Below are positions 32,737-41,438 of a stretch of 64,000 bases of DNA, piece after piece. The notes beneath the pieces are model-generated. The model worked only from the letters and a program-made list of their open reading frames with translations. It did not search any database and was not told the origin of the DNA. Position 1 is the stretch's first letter, and every line of letters begins with the position of its first letter. This DNA comes from an uncultured Cyclobacteriaceae bacterium (lineage in GTDB: Bacteria; Bacteroidota; Bacteroidia; Cytophagales; Cyclobacteriaceae): NCBI GenBank assembly GCA_905479015.1, contig CAJQKV010000025.1, positions 45,498 to 109,497 on the forward strand, in the 5' to 3' direction. A program made the translations under genes and the position numbers.

Positions 32737-33450
32737 CTATAATAATTTCAGGAGCCCACTCCGATGACTCCTTAATTTAGCGGTGGCCCATTCAATGATT
32801 GTTGCCGTCGCCTTTTGTAAAACTAACTTCTTCATGTTTTCTCTCCGGTTTTCATCATCCGTTTGCGTGATATGAAAAGCAAATTTCCCGTGTCCAATGA
32901 AACGATAAAACCAATGATATTTGGCACAATACCTCCTTGAGATAAGTTGTTGATTATTATAAAATTTAGGCATCACGTAGTTCCAATATACACCTTGATT
33001 CCGTGGATGTTTATCCGCCAAATGACGCCCCTCGCCCCTAGACGCCTTCATCCACTCATCCACAATTTTCCTGCCATGCTGAGATCTTCTCACCATAATA
33101 AAGCCCGCATTAGGCTTTCTCCATTTAAAAAAATGTGTGTCTCCTGGCATGAGAATGTGAATGTTCGAAGGCACCTTTTTAATAAAAAAATCTAAGGAAA
33201 TCTCACTATTCATTAAGATAAGGTCTGCATCAAAAAGCACAATCCATTCGGATGCGCTCGATACAAGGGCCTGCCTGATCATTTCTATTTTGGTCCAGTT
33301 CACATGCATATCTTCGACCAATTGTGAGCGCTGAACTGAATAACTGTATCCGTGCTTTTGGGCATATCCATAAACAGACGCCATCCCATATTGGGCATAA
33401 TCGTCAATGTTCGGCGTAATCAACTGATATAAATCGAATTTTGATTTCAT
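32737..33450 (-). CDS. GT34-like (GMA12/MNN10) galactosyltransferase family protein
   Basis: A 237-residue GT-A transferase. It carries the family order VNWTKIEMIRQAL, then EWIVLFDADLILMN with the DxD motif (about residues 74-76), then the acceptor segment KPNAGFIMVRRSQHGRKIVDEW. The late HGKFAFHIT histidine fits a metal ligand. GT34 is mainly known from fungi and plants (galactosyl- and xylosyltransferases), with scattered bacterial members. The gene has its own good promoter (33506-33538), just past the end of the upstream glycosyltransferase gene. Confidence 0.72.
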   Translation of the reverse strand: MKSKFDLYQLITPNIDDYAQYGMASVYGYAQKHGYSYSVQRSQLVEDMHVNWTKIEMIRQALVSSASEWIVLFDADLILMNSEISLDFFIKKVPSNIHILMPGDTHFFKWRKPNAGFIMVRRSQHGRKIVDEWMKASRGEGRHLADKHPRNQGVYWNYVMPKFYNNQQLISRRYCAKYHWFYRFIGHGKFAFHITQTDDENRRENMKKLVLQKATATIIEWATAKLRSHRSGLLKLL

Positions 33451-33505
33451 TTTTCTTCTTGTTGAATCGTCTGTTCCCCATTCTTGTTTTTAAGACAGGG
33501 CATGA

Positions 33506-33538
33506 CAAAATTAAGCTTATCTAATCATGCAGTACAAA
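33506..33538 (-). promoter_or_regulatory. Predicted promoter of the GT34-like gene
   Basis: On the minus strand TTTG (33538 to 33535), a 21-base spacer, then TAATTTTG (33513 to 33506): both Bacteroidota boxes match exactly. Transcription near 33500 gives a leader of about 50 bases. An 18-residue ORF (33503 to 33447) ends in ATGA on the gene's start codon and might couple translation if transcribed. Confidence 0.6.
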
Positions 33539-33545
33539 GCAGGTA

Positions 33546-34385
33546 TTAGCTTTTTTCAAAAGGCTCCATTTCTCCCTCTTTATTCAAAAACAGGATCTCT
33601 TCTCGAAGACCGAAGCTGCCGTTATTCGCGTTCAGTTTTTGTTGTTTGATATTGGTTTTAGAACGCGCTTTGTTCCAACGCTCCATGCTTCGAAATGACA
33701 TGTGGGCCGGTTTGTATTTTTCATGCTTGATGGCCTTGTTATATAGTTTGTCGTTACGTTCTATTCTCTTGACGCCCATTTTTAAAGCCCTTAACATAAG
33801 ATCATTGTCTTGAAAGCCCATCTCCATTAACCCTTCATCATAGCCTCCAAGATCCTCAAAAGTCTGCTGATAAAATGACATCCTTCCGTAGGACCCGTCT
33901 CGCCTCACCCTACTGAATTGCCAAAGCATTAGATTGCTCTCCTCTTTGTAATATTGTTCCAATACAAATCTTCCTCCTTCCCGACCAGTAAAATTATCGC
34001 AATCTAAATTGGTTAATATTGTGCCGCTCGCGACATAATGAGCGGTGTTTTTTGCCAATGGTGCCGACCAACCTTGCATCTTAGCCCTAAAATATTTCAA
34101 ATAGCCTTGTCCAATTTCTTTAGGAAAAGTTTCCTTTATCCAATGCATCACCTCATCAGATTCATGAAAATCCATTAATATAAACTCAATTTCTAACTGA
34201 TCTTCTTCGTTATCTTTTAAATTTTGAAATAAGGTTTTTTGAAGATATTCGAATCTGTCTTTATGGGTAATACAAAAACTCAATTTTGGGCTTTGATCCA
34301 CTGTAATTTCGATGGGCGCCTTCAAAAAGGGGCCTTTGCCCGGTTTTGTTGGTATCCCAAACCAATGATGCAAAAACGTTCTCAA
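33546..34385 (-). CDS. Glycosyltransferase, GT2/GT7C type
   Basis: A 279-residue transferase. After a short N-terminal stretch the GT-A core begins KLSFCITHKDRFEYLQKTLF. The DxD-like metal motif is in GTILTNLDCDNFTGREGG, and the galactosyltransferase C-terminal block GGYDEGLMEMGFQDNDLMLRALKMG matches Glyco_transf_7C, where the E-x-x-x-x-D-N-D acids bind the acceptor. It is soluble. The start is TTG 34385 (no ATG is available upstream); a GTG at codon 29 is the alternative and would still keep the core. It follows the ABC exporter stop within a few bases, so the two are co-transcribed. Confidence 0.75.
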   Translation of the reverse strand: MRTFLHHWFGIPTKPGKGPFLKAPIEITVDQSPKLSFCITHKDRFEYLQKTLFQNLKDNEEDQLEIEFILMDFHESDEVMHWIKETFPKEIGQGYLKYFRAKMQGWSAPLAKNTAHYVASGTILTNLDCDNFTGREGGRFVLEQYYKEESNLMLWQFSRVRRDGSYGRMSFYQQTFEDLGGYDEGLMEMGFQDNDLMLRALKMGVKRIERNDKLYNKAIKHEKYKPAHMSFRSMERWNKARSKTNIKQQKLNANNGSFGLREEILFLNKEGEMEPFEKS

Positions 34386-34389
34386 ATGA

Positions 34390-36030
34390 TCATTTATTTA
34401 TGGTTGTCGAAAACACCTTTCCTTCAGAAAATTCAATAATTCGGTCCGCCACATCATAATAATTACTGTCATGGCTGATGATAATGATAGTTTTTCCTTT
34501 TTTCCGTAACTCAGGGATGATTTTTCGGTAATATTTTTTCTTAAAATAAGGGTCTTGATTTGCCGCCCACTCATCGAACAGCATGACCGGTTTATCTTCT
34601 AAAATGGTTCTCAGTAGATTCAACCTTCCTCTTTGACCAAAAGATAAATTTACATCCGATAACCTCATCCGATCTAGCGAAATTTTATCCTCCAATTCTA
34701 GCATTTGAATAAGCTCTTTGGCATACACCCAAATCGGTGACTCTTTAAGGTAGGTGAGATCATCAAATACATAAGAATCTGCAAAAATGGCGGAATGAAC
34801 ATTTCGGTAACTTGAGACCAAAGCAGGGGTTATGGGCTGGCTTCCAAAAATTATCTGCCCTTTTTCCGGTGTATAAAGCCCCGTAAGTAATTTTGAAAAC
34901 GTTGTTTTTCCGCTCCCATTCCCTCCGGTAACAAATAAAACTTCATTTTTAAAGATTTTTAAACTGATTGGTCCAACGGTAAAAACCCGCTTATTAGACT
35001 GATAGCTATAGGCGACTTTTTCTAATTCTATTAAGCATGCCTTTTTTTGAATGCTTCCGCCACTCTCCTCACTTAAGCTCAAAGATTCAACCTCTTTCTC
35101 ATTGTCGTCCGTTTTTTTTCCTAATTCAAGTCCTAATTCATTGATTTTTTCAACCGCTACTTTCATTCTTTTTACCCCACTAAAAAAACTAATTAAAACA
35201 ATCATCGAGGGTAGGAGAAAAAGCATCAAGGTAAAAAATTTAATAAATTCGTCTTCTGAAAACCAGGAAATATTTTCTGCAAACATAACCAGGCCTGCAA
35301 TGGCCATGATGGCGATCCATTCAGGTGATTTTATTAAAAAAAGATTGATGTTATTAAGTATGATGTTTTGCCGAGCGTAGCCATTACTTTTGGGAGAAAT
35401 GGACCGCTCAATATAACTATCGTGATGTTTTTTGTTGAGTACCAATTCTTTTATCCCTGTAACCATCCCTTGTATACTGGCATAAATACCAAGATTAAAT
35501 TCCTTCGCCTTTCTTTCTTCTCTATGAACCCTTCCCAAAACACTGAAATTAATAGCCAGAATAACCCCTAAGAGCAACGCAATAAATAAAGATATTTGCC
35601 ATGAGAGCCATAACATGTACATGAGAATCCCAAAAATTTTCAAGCTAGAAATGATGGCCTCCGGTAGCAACTTGACGAAACTGGTCAGGGTATTGACTTC
35701 AGCAGTTAAAATGGGCGCTATTTTTGTCGCTTTTCTTTCTATTGTTTCAAATGAGGTCTTCATTACTTTTCGACTCAAATCAATTCTTAAAACATCGATT
35801 TTTTCTTCAAAAAGACGATTCATGTGCTGCCCTGAAAAAACTGAAAGACCCACTGAAACGGTGATTAATAGAACCACAGAGATTATGTTTTCCACATTAT
35901 TCTCTGTGGTCAGTGTATCATGTACGACTTTAATGCCATACGCATATAATATGGCTGAGACGCCTCCCGCTAATAATAACCAAGTGAATCGCCTCCACCT
36001 ATCCCCTATAAGTACATAAATAACTTCCAT
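34390..36030 (-). CDS. Cyclic-peptide/siderophore-type ABC exporter (SyrD/PvdE class)
   Basis: A 546-residue half-transporter with a fused membrane and ATPase domain. Six membrane segments lie in residues 1-300. The nucleotide-binding domain has GGNGSGKTT near 368-376, the signature NLSFGQRGRLNLL, and Walker B extended as MLFDEWAANQDP near 485, the LFDEWAA-x-QDP form typical of the cyclic peptide transporter family (PvdE, SyrD, YojI). No C39 peptidase domain is present. Members export small peptides or siderophore precursors. No NRPS gene is nearby; instead two tiny basic ORFs precede it and glycosyltransferases follow. The gene is visibly AT-rich beside its neighbours, suggesting transfer. 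Confidence 0.87.
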   Translation of the reverse strand: MEVIYVLIGDRWRRFTWLLLAGGVSAILYAYGIKVVHDTLTTENNVENIISVVLLITVSVGLSVFSGQHMNRLFEEKIDVLRIDLSRKVMKTSFETIERKATKIAPILTAEVNTLTSFVKLLPEAIISSLKIFGILMYMLWLSWQISLFIALLLGVILAINFSVLGRVHREERKAKEFNLGIYASIQGMVTGIKELVLNKKHHDSYIERSISPKSNGYARQNIILNNINLFLIKSPEWIAIMAIAGLVMFAENISWFSEDEFIKFFTLMLFLLPSMIVLISFFSGVKRMKVAVEKINELGLELGKKTDDNEKEVESLSLSEESGGSIQKKACLIELEKVAYSYQSNKRVFTVGPISLKIFKNEVLFVTGGNGSGKTTFSKLLTGLYTPEKGQIIFGSQPITPALVSSYRNVHSAIFADSYVFDDLTYLKESPIWVYAKELIQMLELEDKISLDRMRLSDVNLSFGQRGRLNLLRTILEDKPVMLFDEWAANQDPYFKKKYYRKIIPELRKKGKTIIIISHDSNYYDVADRIIEFSEGKVFSTTINK

Positions 36031-36031
36031 T

Positions 36032-36103
36032 CTATCTTTCTACGTGTGAAGTTAATAGAATATGACCTGCTTTTAAATTTCGTTTTTTAATTCTTTTAAT
36101 CAT
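36032..36103 (-). CDS. Possible 23-residue basic peptide ORF before the ABC exporter
   Basis: ATG 36103 to TAG 36032 on the minus strand encodes MIKRIKKRNLKAGHILLTSH followed by VER. The stop lies one base before the ABC exporter ATG, an arrangement that favours translational coupling. It might be an exported peptide, a leader peptide or chance. No promoter or family is recognised. Confidence 0.25.
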   Translation of the reverse strand: MIKRIKKRNLKAGHILLTSHVER

Positions 36104-36119
36104 CCGATAATAAAGAAGG

Positions 36120-36218
36120 TTACTCTGCTTTTGTTGATTTCCCTATTAACTCTTTTATTCTTCTCTTTTTGAGATCTGCCTTTTGCTTATTTTCTTGCGG
36201 CTTTCCAATGATCTCCAT
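36120..36218 (-). CDS. Possible 32-residue basic peptide ORF before the ABC exporter
   Basis: ATG 36218 to TAA 36120 on the minus strand encodes 32 residues rich in Lys, Arg and Glu, beginning MEIIGKPQENKQKADLKKRR. It ends 16 bases before the second tiny ORF. There is no signal peptide, no double-glycine leader, and no cysteine for a lasso or lanthionine, so a classic bacteriocin precursor is not evident. Confidence 0.25.
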   Translation of the reverse strand: MEIIGKPQENKQKADLKKRRIKELIGKSTKAE

Positions 36219-36285
36219 CGTCTCTAATTAATTGGAAAACTGATCTTGTCCATTATCAATATCAATAATGGTCCTTCTCATCTCA

Positions 36286-37782
36286 TTATTGATGCGCGGG
36301 TTTCAATAAGTCGTTAATTGTTTTTACTGGATTGAACGTACTCAATGGAACTTCCACAAAAACTGTGTGCCAATATGCCATGGCGCCATTCCATAATCCG
36401 GGCAATTCCTGTGCTTTAAGATCCCTCCCACCTTGAGACTTTTGGGTGATGATTCCTGCACTTAAATCGCGAAACTTCAGCAAATCAAATTTTTGGTTCT
36501 TGTGATTTTTGACACCGCAAACAATATCAACGGGATTAAAATGAGTTGCTTTCTCAAAAATCTGCTTTTGTTCCATTACATTAAAATTCACCTGTGCCCC
36601 CTCCACAATTTGTAAAGATCTTCCTTGATCTGTAGCTGTCCAAAAAGGGCCTCCCCCTGGTTCTCCCTCATTTTTCACCATCCCACAAACTCTTATAGGG
36701 CGGTTCAAATGGTCCCATAAAGCCCCTCTATTGAAATCCGCAGATGAATCAAAGCCCAATTCATTACGCACCCATTGATTCATCTCGATCAGCCTTTGTT
36801 CAGAGCAAGTTGTCTCTAGTTCTTTTAAGAGGGAAAATACTTTAGCTTGGACCTCCATTAACTTTCCTCCCAATATTTTTTTGTGTTCAATGGTCTCTGA
36901 CGGATATCGGTCGATAGAAATGTTGTCTATGTTCTTTATAAAAATAAGGTCTGCATCAATTTCATTGAGGTTCTCGAGCAATGCCCCATGACCTGCTGGG
37001 CGAAAAAGTAGAGACCCATCGTCTTTTCTAAAAGGGTCATTTTTCAAATCTACCGCTATTATGTCGGTTGCTGTTTTTTGCTCACTAAGGGTGATCTCAA
37101 TGATTTTTCCATACGCCTCTTCGTAACCCTTGCGCACTTCTTTTAAGTGCCTGTCAAAAGATTCGTGATGATGGGCACTAATGGTAAAATGGATATGGAC
37201 CCGTCCTTGATCATCTGCAGCATACAAACATCCCTCAACAAGATGCTCTTCGACAGGTGTCCGCGTTCCCCCTGGGTAAGCATGAAACTTGATCAGCCCT
37301 TTGGGAAACTGCCCATAATTTAATCCTTTTTCCTGCAATAATTCCTTTATTATCTCCTTGGGTGCTTCCTCAAAGATTCCTTTTTCGATAAGCCCTGCTT
37401 TCAACGTTTCATAAAAAGGAAATTCCGACAAATGATTCAAGAAATGCGCTACTTGATCTGTAAGTGGGGGCATCTCATTCTCTTTTCCTTCGTCCTGATT
37501 TACTGCTGAAAGGTATTCGAAAAGACCCTTAAACATTCGGGTTGCCACACCTGAGGCTGGGGTAAATTTTACCTTTTTTTTGGCTTTTCCACGCTGCTCA
37601 TAAAGGGACCGTAATTCTTTTTTTTGCGTTGCATTCAAACTTATGATACCCTCCGAAATCTTGGCAGGTTTTATCAATTTTGCAAAGGGAAATCCCTTTT
37701 GAAAACACTTTAACTGTTCCCCCACTTCTGAGGCCTTTACGCCTTGGGCCAATAGTTGTTCCTTGTCTAAATGAACCATCAT
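36286..37782 (-). CDS. DUF4301 family protein
   Basis: A soluble protein of 498 residues from ATG 37782; the frame extends six codons to a GTG at 37800. Diagnostic blocks are LKCFQKGFPFAKLIKPAKI, KVKFTPASGVATRMFKGL, KGLIKFHAYPGGTRTPVEEHLVEG, RPAGHGALLENLNEIDADLIFIKNIDN and RVCGMVKNEGEPGGGPFW. The PAGHGALLENLN and GGTRTP motifs resemble nucleotidyltransferase-like active sites, so an NTP-sugar or nucleotide enzyme is possible, but no function is known. DUF4301 is largely confined to Bacteroidota. It is upstream of the ABC exporter with a 255-base gap that contains two tiny ORFs. Confidence 0.85.
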   Translation of the reverse strand: MMVHLDKEQLLAQGVKASEVGEQLKCFQKGFPFAKLIKPAKISEGIISLNATQKKELRSLYEQRGKAKKKVKFTPASGVATRMFKGLFEYLSAVNQDEGKENEMPPLTDQVAHFLNHLSEFPFYETLKAGLIEKGIFEEAPKEIIKELLQEKGLNYGQFPKGLIKFHAYPGGTRTPVEEHLVEGCLYAADDQGRVHIHFTISAHHHESFDRHLKEVRKGYEEAYGKIIEITLSEQKTATDIIAVDLKNDPFRKDDGSLLFRPAGHGALLENLNEIDADLIFIKNIDNISIDRYPSETIEHKKILGGKLMEVQAKVFSLLKELETTCSEQRLIEMNQWVRNELGFDSSADFNRGALWDHLNRPIRVCGMVKNEGEPGGGPFWTATDQGRSLQIVEGAQVNFNVMEQKQIFEKATHFNPVDIVCGVKNHKNQKFDLLKFRDLSAGIITQKSQGGRDLKAQELPGLWNGAMAYWHTVFVEVPLSTFNPVKTINDLLKPAHQ

Positions 37783-37931
37783 CTCACTTCTTTCTGCCAC
37801 AATAATATGGGATTCTCCTTGTTTTTACCTGGTTTCAGAGGCCTTTTTGATTTTTTCCTTTCAGCTTAAAATTTCTTTCGTGTTTTTCCCTCCTTTTGAT
37901 CACGTAAAATTTTTTTGGAAAGGGAAAGTTT

Positions 37932-37939
37932 TAGCTTTG
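37932..37939 (+). promoter_or_regulatory. Predicted -7 box of mfd
   Basis: TAGCTTTG is a perfect TAnnTTTG box, placing the start near 37946, about 17 bases before the mfd ATG. A TTTG occurs 15 bases upstream, a shorter spacer than usual. Confidence 0.4.
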
Positions 37940-37962
37940 TCGTCGAGTTTTAAAATTCAGAA

Positions 37963-40900
37963 ATGAAAGTAAAAGAAGTCGTCTCACTTTTTGAAAATGA
38001 CCCTGCGGTTAATCTTCTTTTGGCAAAGATTGGCGAACCCCGAACAAACATCAAACTGAAAGGATTGGTCGGCAGTTCTGACGCCCTGAATCTATTGGTT
38101 ACCTCAGAAAAAATTGAGCAGCCCATGCTCGTGATCATGCACGACAAAGAAGATGCGGATTTACTCATGAATGACTTGATCCATTTAGAAGAATCGAGGG
38201 TTCCTTCTTTTTTTCCTACTTCATACAAGAAACCTTATCAGCCCGAATCCATAGACAACGCCAATATTCTTCACCGTTCTGAAACCTTGACACGGGCGCT
38301 CAATGAAGAAACTAAAATCATCGTAACCTATCCAGAGGCCCTCGTAGAAAAAGTCCTCAACAAACGTTCGCTCCTTCAAAACGTCTTTAAGGCCAATGTC
38401 GGAGAGCTCGTTGACATTCCTTTTTTGTCAGAATTGTTCTCAACCTATGGTTTTGAAAGTACTGATTTCGTCTATGAACCCGGACAGTTCGCCGTACGAG
38501 GAGGCATTATTGATGTCTTCTCCTTTAGCTCTGAATTTCCGCTGCGTCTCGAATTATTTGGAAACGAAATTGAAAGCATTCGTACGTTTGATCCAGAAAC
38601 TCAATTATCTAAAAATTCGCTTCAATGGGCTTCCATCATGCCCAATACACACACCCAATTATTAAAGGAAGAGCGAATTTCTTTGTTGGAATATTTGCCA
38701 GAAAACACATTGATTTGGATCAAAGATTTAAGAGAAACCCAGGACATCATCACTAAAGCATTTGAAAAAGCGGCGGATTCATTTCATACCGTTATCTCAA
38801 TAAGTAACAATACTCAAGTCGTTCAATCTCCCCCCTTACTTTACGAAACCTCTGCCTCTTTTACCTCGCTCTTAGAAAAACGTAAAGTAATAGAGTTTGG
38901 TAAACGTGCTTTTTTATCGCCTTCTTTTGAAATCGATTTTGAAAATCAGCCCCAACCTTCATTTAATAAAAACTTTGAGTTCTTGGCAGATAGTCTTGGC
39001 GCATTACAACATGACGGGTTTGATATTTTTATTTTCTCCGATTCCGAAAAACAACTTGAACGACTGACAACCATCTTTGAAGAAATCGATCCCTCTTTGT
39101 CTTTTTCTGGAATCACAGGTAGCCTCAACGCAGGCTTTATCTCTCCTGCTTCAAAAATTGCCTGTTTGACGGACCATCAAATCTTTGATCGGATACATCG
39201 AACGAATGAAAAACCCAAATTCAACAAAAAAAAGGCCCTTACCCTGAGGGAGCTCAAATCTTTACAAACAGGTGATTATGTCGTTCATATTGACCACGGT
39301 GTCGCCCGTTTTGCCGGACTAGATAAAGTCATGCGCAACGGAAATCAACAAGAGGTCATTCGTTTGGTATACAGAGATGATGATTTACTCTACGTAAGCG
39401 TACATGCCTTGCATAAAATTTCTAAGTATGCAGGAAAAGAAGGCGGGCCTCCCGCCACCAGCAAACTGGGTTCTAAAGATTGGGAAACGAAAAAAAACCG
39501 GGTAAAAAGTAAAGTAAAAGACATTGCTAAAGAATTAATCACCCTATACGCCAAAAGAAAAACCGCTCCCGGATTTGCGTTTCCTAAGGATACTTTTTTG
39601 CAGGCTGAGTTAGAATCCAGCTTTATGTACCAAGAAACCCCAGATCAACATTCCGCTACCGTAGATATCAAAACAGATATGGAGCGAGTGCACCCTATGG
39701 ATCGCCTGATCTGTGGAGATGTCGGTTTTGGAAAAACGGAAGTGGCCATTCGAGCAGCCTTCAAAGCAGTAAACGCCAATAAACAAGTGGCCGTTCTGGT
39801 TCCTACCACAATTTTGGCTCTCCAACATTATCAAACCTTCTCAGAACGGCTTCGCGATTTTCCGATCACCGTTGATTTTGTAAATCGATTTAAAACCGCC
39901 AAGGAAATTACAGCCATTAAGAAAAAATTACGCGACGGACACATAGATATTCTCATTGGTACCCACCGTATTGTAAATAAAGACATGATTTTCAAAGATC
40001 TTGGCCTCATGATTATTGATGAGGAACAAAAGTTTGGTGTCAAAATTAAAGAGCAATTGAAAGAATTACGCGTGAATGTAGACGCCATGACGCTGACCGC
40101 TACACCCATCCCTCGGACCCTTCATTTTTCCCTCATGGGGGCTCGAGATTTATCTATCATCGCAACCCCGCCTCCAAATAGAGTTCCCGTTACCACAGAA
40201 GTCTGCGAATTCAGTGAAGAAGTGATTAGAGATGCGGTGCATCATGAGCTTCGAAGAAACGGCCAAGTCTTCTTTGTTCACAACCGAATTGGAGATATTG
40301 AAAGTTTAGCCAATCTGATTTATAGGCTTGTTCCTGATGCGCGCATTGCCATTGCACATGGGCAAATGGCTGGTCCCAAATTAGAAAAAGTCATGGTCAG
40401 CTTTATAAATGGTGCGTACGATGTTCTGATCTCAACCAACATTATTGAGTCTGGATTAGATATCCCCAATGCCAATACAATTATTATCAATAGGGCGCAT
40501 ATGTTTGGTCTCTCTGACCTTCATCAGATGCGAGGTAGAGTCGGGCGGTCAAATACCAAAGCCTACTGTTATTTGTTAACCCCTGCTCATTCGACGGTCT
40601 CTTCTGATGCCAGAAAACGCTTGATTGCACTGGAAGAGTTTTCCGAGCTGGGCGATGGTTTCAAAGTGGCCATGAGAGATTTAGATATTCGAGGTGCGGG
40701 GGATCTTTTAGGAAGCGAACAAAGTGGTTTTGTAAATGATCTTGGTTTTGATATGTATCATAAAATCCTCGATGATGCGGTCCTTGAATTGAAAGAAAAT
40801 GAATTCAAGGAATTATTTCAAGACGACTTAGTACATGAAAAGGTCTCTGATTCATTTGTCAGTGATTGCGTGCTAGAAACCGATCTGGAAATCCTTATTC

Positions 40901-41313
40901 CTCAAGAATATATTACCAATACCTCTGAAAGGCTTAGATTATACAATGATCTAGATAATGTGGAAACAGATGAAGCCTTGTTAACCCTTCAAAACAGCAC
41001 CAAAGATCGATTTGGTGCACTGCCTGAGCCTGTAAACGAATTGATAAAATCGGTCCGATTGCGTTGGCTTGGCCGCGATTTTGGATTAGATAAAATTGTA
41101 TTAAAAAACAGTGCGATGAAGTTACACATATTAGAAGGTAAAAAAGACGCCTATTTTCTTTCTCCTGCTTTTAAAAGTCTCATTCAATTTGCCCAAAATC
41201 ATCCCAGACGTTGCAAAATCAAAGAACAAAACCAAAAATTGATTTTTTCTATTGATCACATTCATTCCCTCGATGATTCCTTCCCTATTTTTGCCTCCTT
41301 TCATAGAATATAG
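37963..41313 (+). CDS. mfd: Transcription-repair coupling factor Mfd
   Basis: Mfd displaces RNA polymerase stalled at lesions and recruits UvrA. The 1116-residue protein has the UvrB-like N-terminal module (FVYEPGQFAVRGGIIDVFSF). The RNA-polymerase-interacting domain starts near residue 434 with TGDYVVHIDHGVARFAGLDK. Walker A GDVGFGKTE is near 584, and the DEEQ box IIDEEQKFGVKIKEQ near 685. TATPIPRTLHFSLMGARDLS, TNIIESGLDIPNANT and MRGRVGRSNTKAYCYLL follow, with the C-terminal TRCF domain at the end. The length is normal. The long minus-strand ORFs inside are shadows. Confidence 0.97.
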   Translation: MKVKEVVSLFENDPAVNLLLAKIGEPRTNIKLKGLVGSSDALNLLVTSEKIEQPMLVIMHDKEDADLLMNDLIHLEESRVPSFFPTSYKKPYQPESIDNANILHRSETLTRALNEETKIIVTYPEALVEKVLNKRSLLQNVFKANVGELVDIPFLSELFSTYGFESTDFVYEPGQFAVRGGIIDVFSFSSEFPLRLELFGNEIESIRTFDPETQLSKNSLQWASIMPNTHTQLLKEERISLLEYLPENTLIWIKDLRETQDIITKAFEKAADSFHTVISISNNTQVVQSPPLLYETSASFTSLLEKRKVIEFGKRAFLSPSFEIDFENQPQPSFNKNFEFLADSLGALQHDGFDIFIFSDSEKQLERLTTIFEEIDPSLSFSGITGSLNAGFISPASKIACLTDHQIFDRIHRTNEKPKFNKKKALTLRELKSLQTGDYVVHIDHGVARFAGLDKVMRNGNQQEVIRLVYRDDDLLYVSVHALHKISKYAGKEGGPPATSKLGSKDWETKKNRVKSKVKDIAKELITLYAKRKTAPGFAFPKDTFLQAELESSFMYQETPDQHSATVDIKTDMERVHPMDRLICGDVGFGKTEVAIRAAFKAVNANKQVAVLVPTTILALQHYQTFSERLRDFPITVDFVNRFKTAKEITAIKKKLRDGHIDILIGTHRIVNKDMIFKDLGLMIIDEEQKFGVKIKEQLKELRVNVDAMTLTATPIPRTLHFSLMGARDLSIIATPPPNRVPVTTEVCEFSEEVIRDAVHHELRRNGQVFFVHNRIGDIESLANLIYRLVPDARIAIAHGQMAGPKLEKVMVSFINGAYDVLISTNIIESGLDIPNANTIIINRAHMFGLSDLHQMRGRVGRSNTKAYCYLLTPAHSTVSSDARKRLIALEEFSELGDGFKVAMRDLDIRGAGDLLGSEQSGFVNDLGFDMYHKILDDAVLELKENEFKELFQDDLVHEKVSDSFVSDCVLETDLEILIPQEYITNTSERLRLYNDLDNVETDEALLTLQNSTKDRFGALPEPVNELIKSVRLRWLGRDFGLDKIVLKNSAMKLHILEGKKDAYFLSPAFKSLIQFAQNHPRRCKIKEQNQKLIFSIDHIHSLDDSFPIFASFHRI

Positions 41314-41438
41314 GTCTTTCTAGACTCTTTTTTTGCTTTTTAAGAAGGAGAACCCGCTTTTTCATTTTCCATTTCGGAAAATAATATAATTTTTGCCTAC
41401 ATTAGCATTATTAAGTTTAAAGATAGTTAACCAATCTT

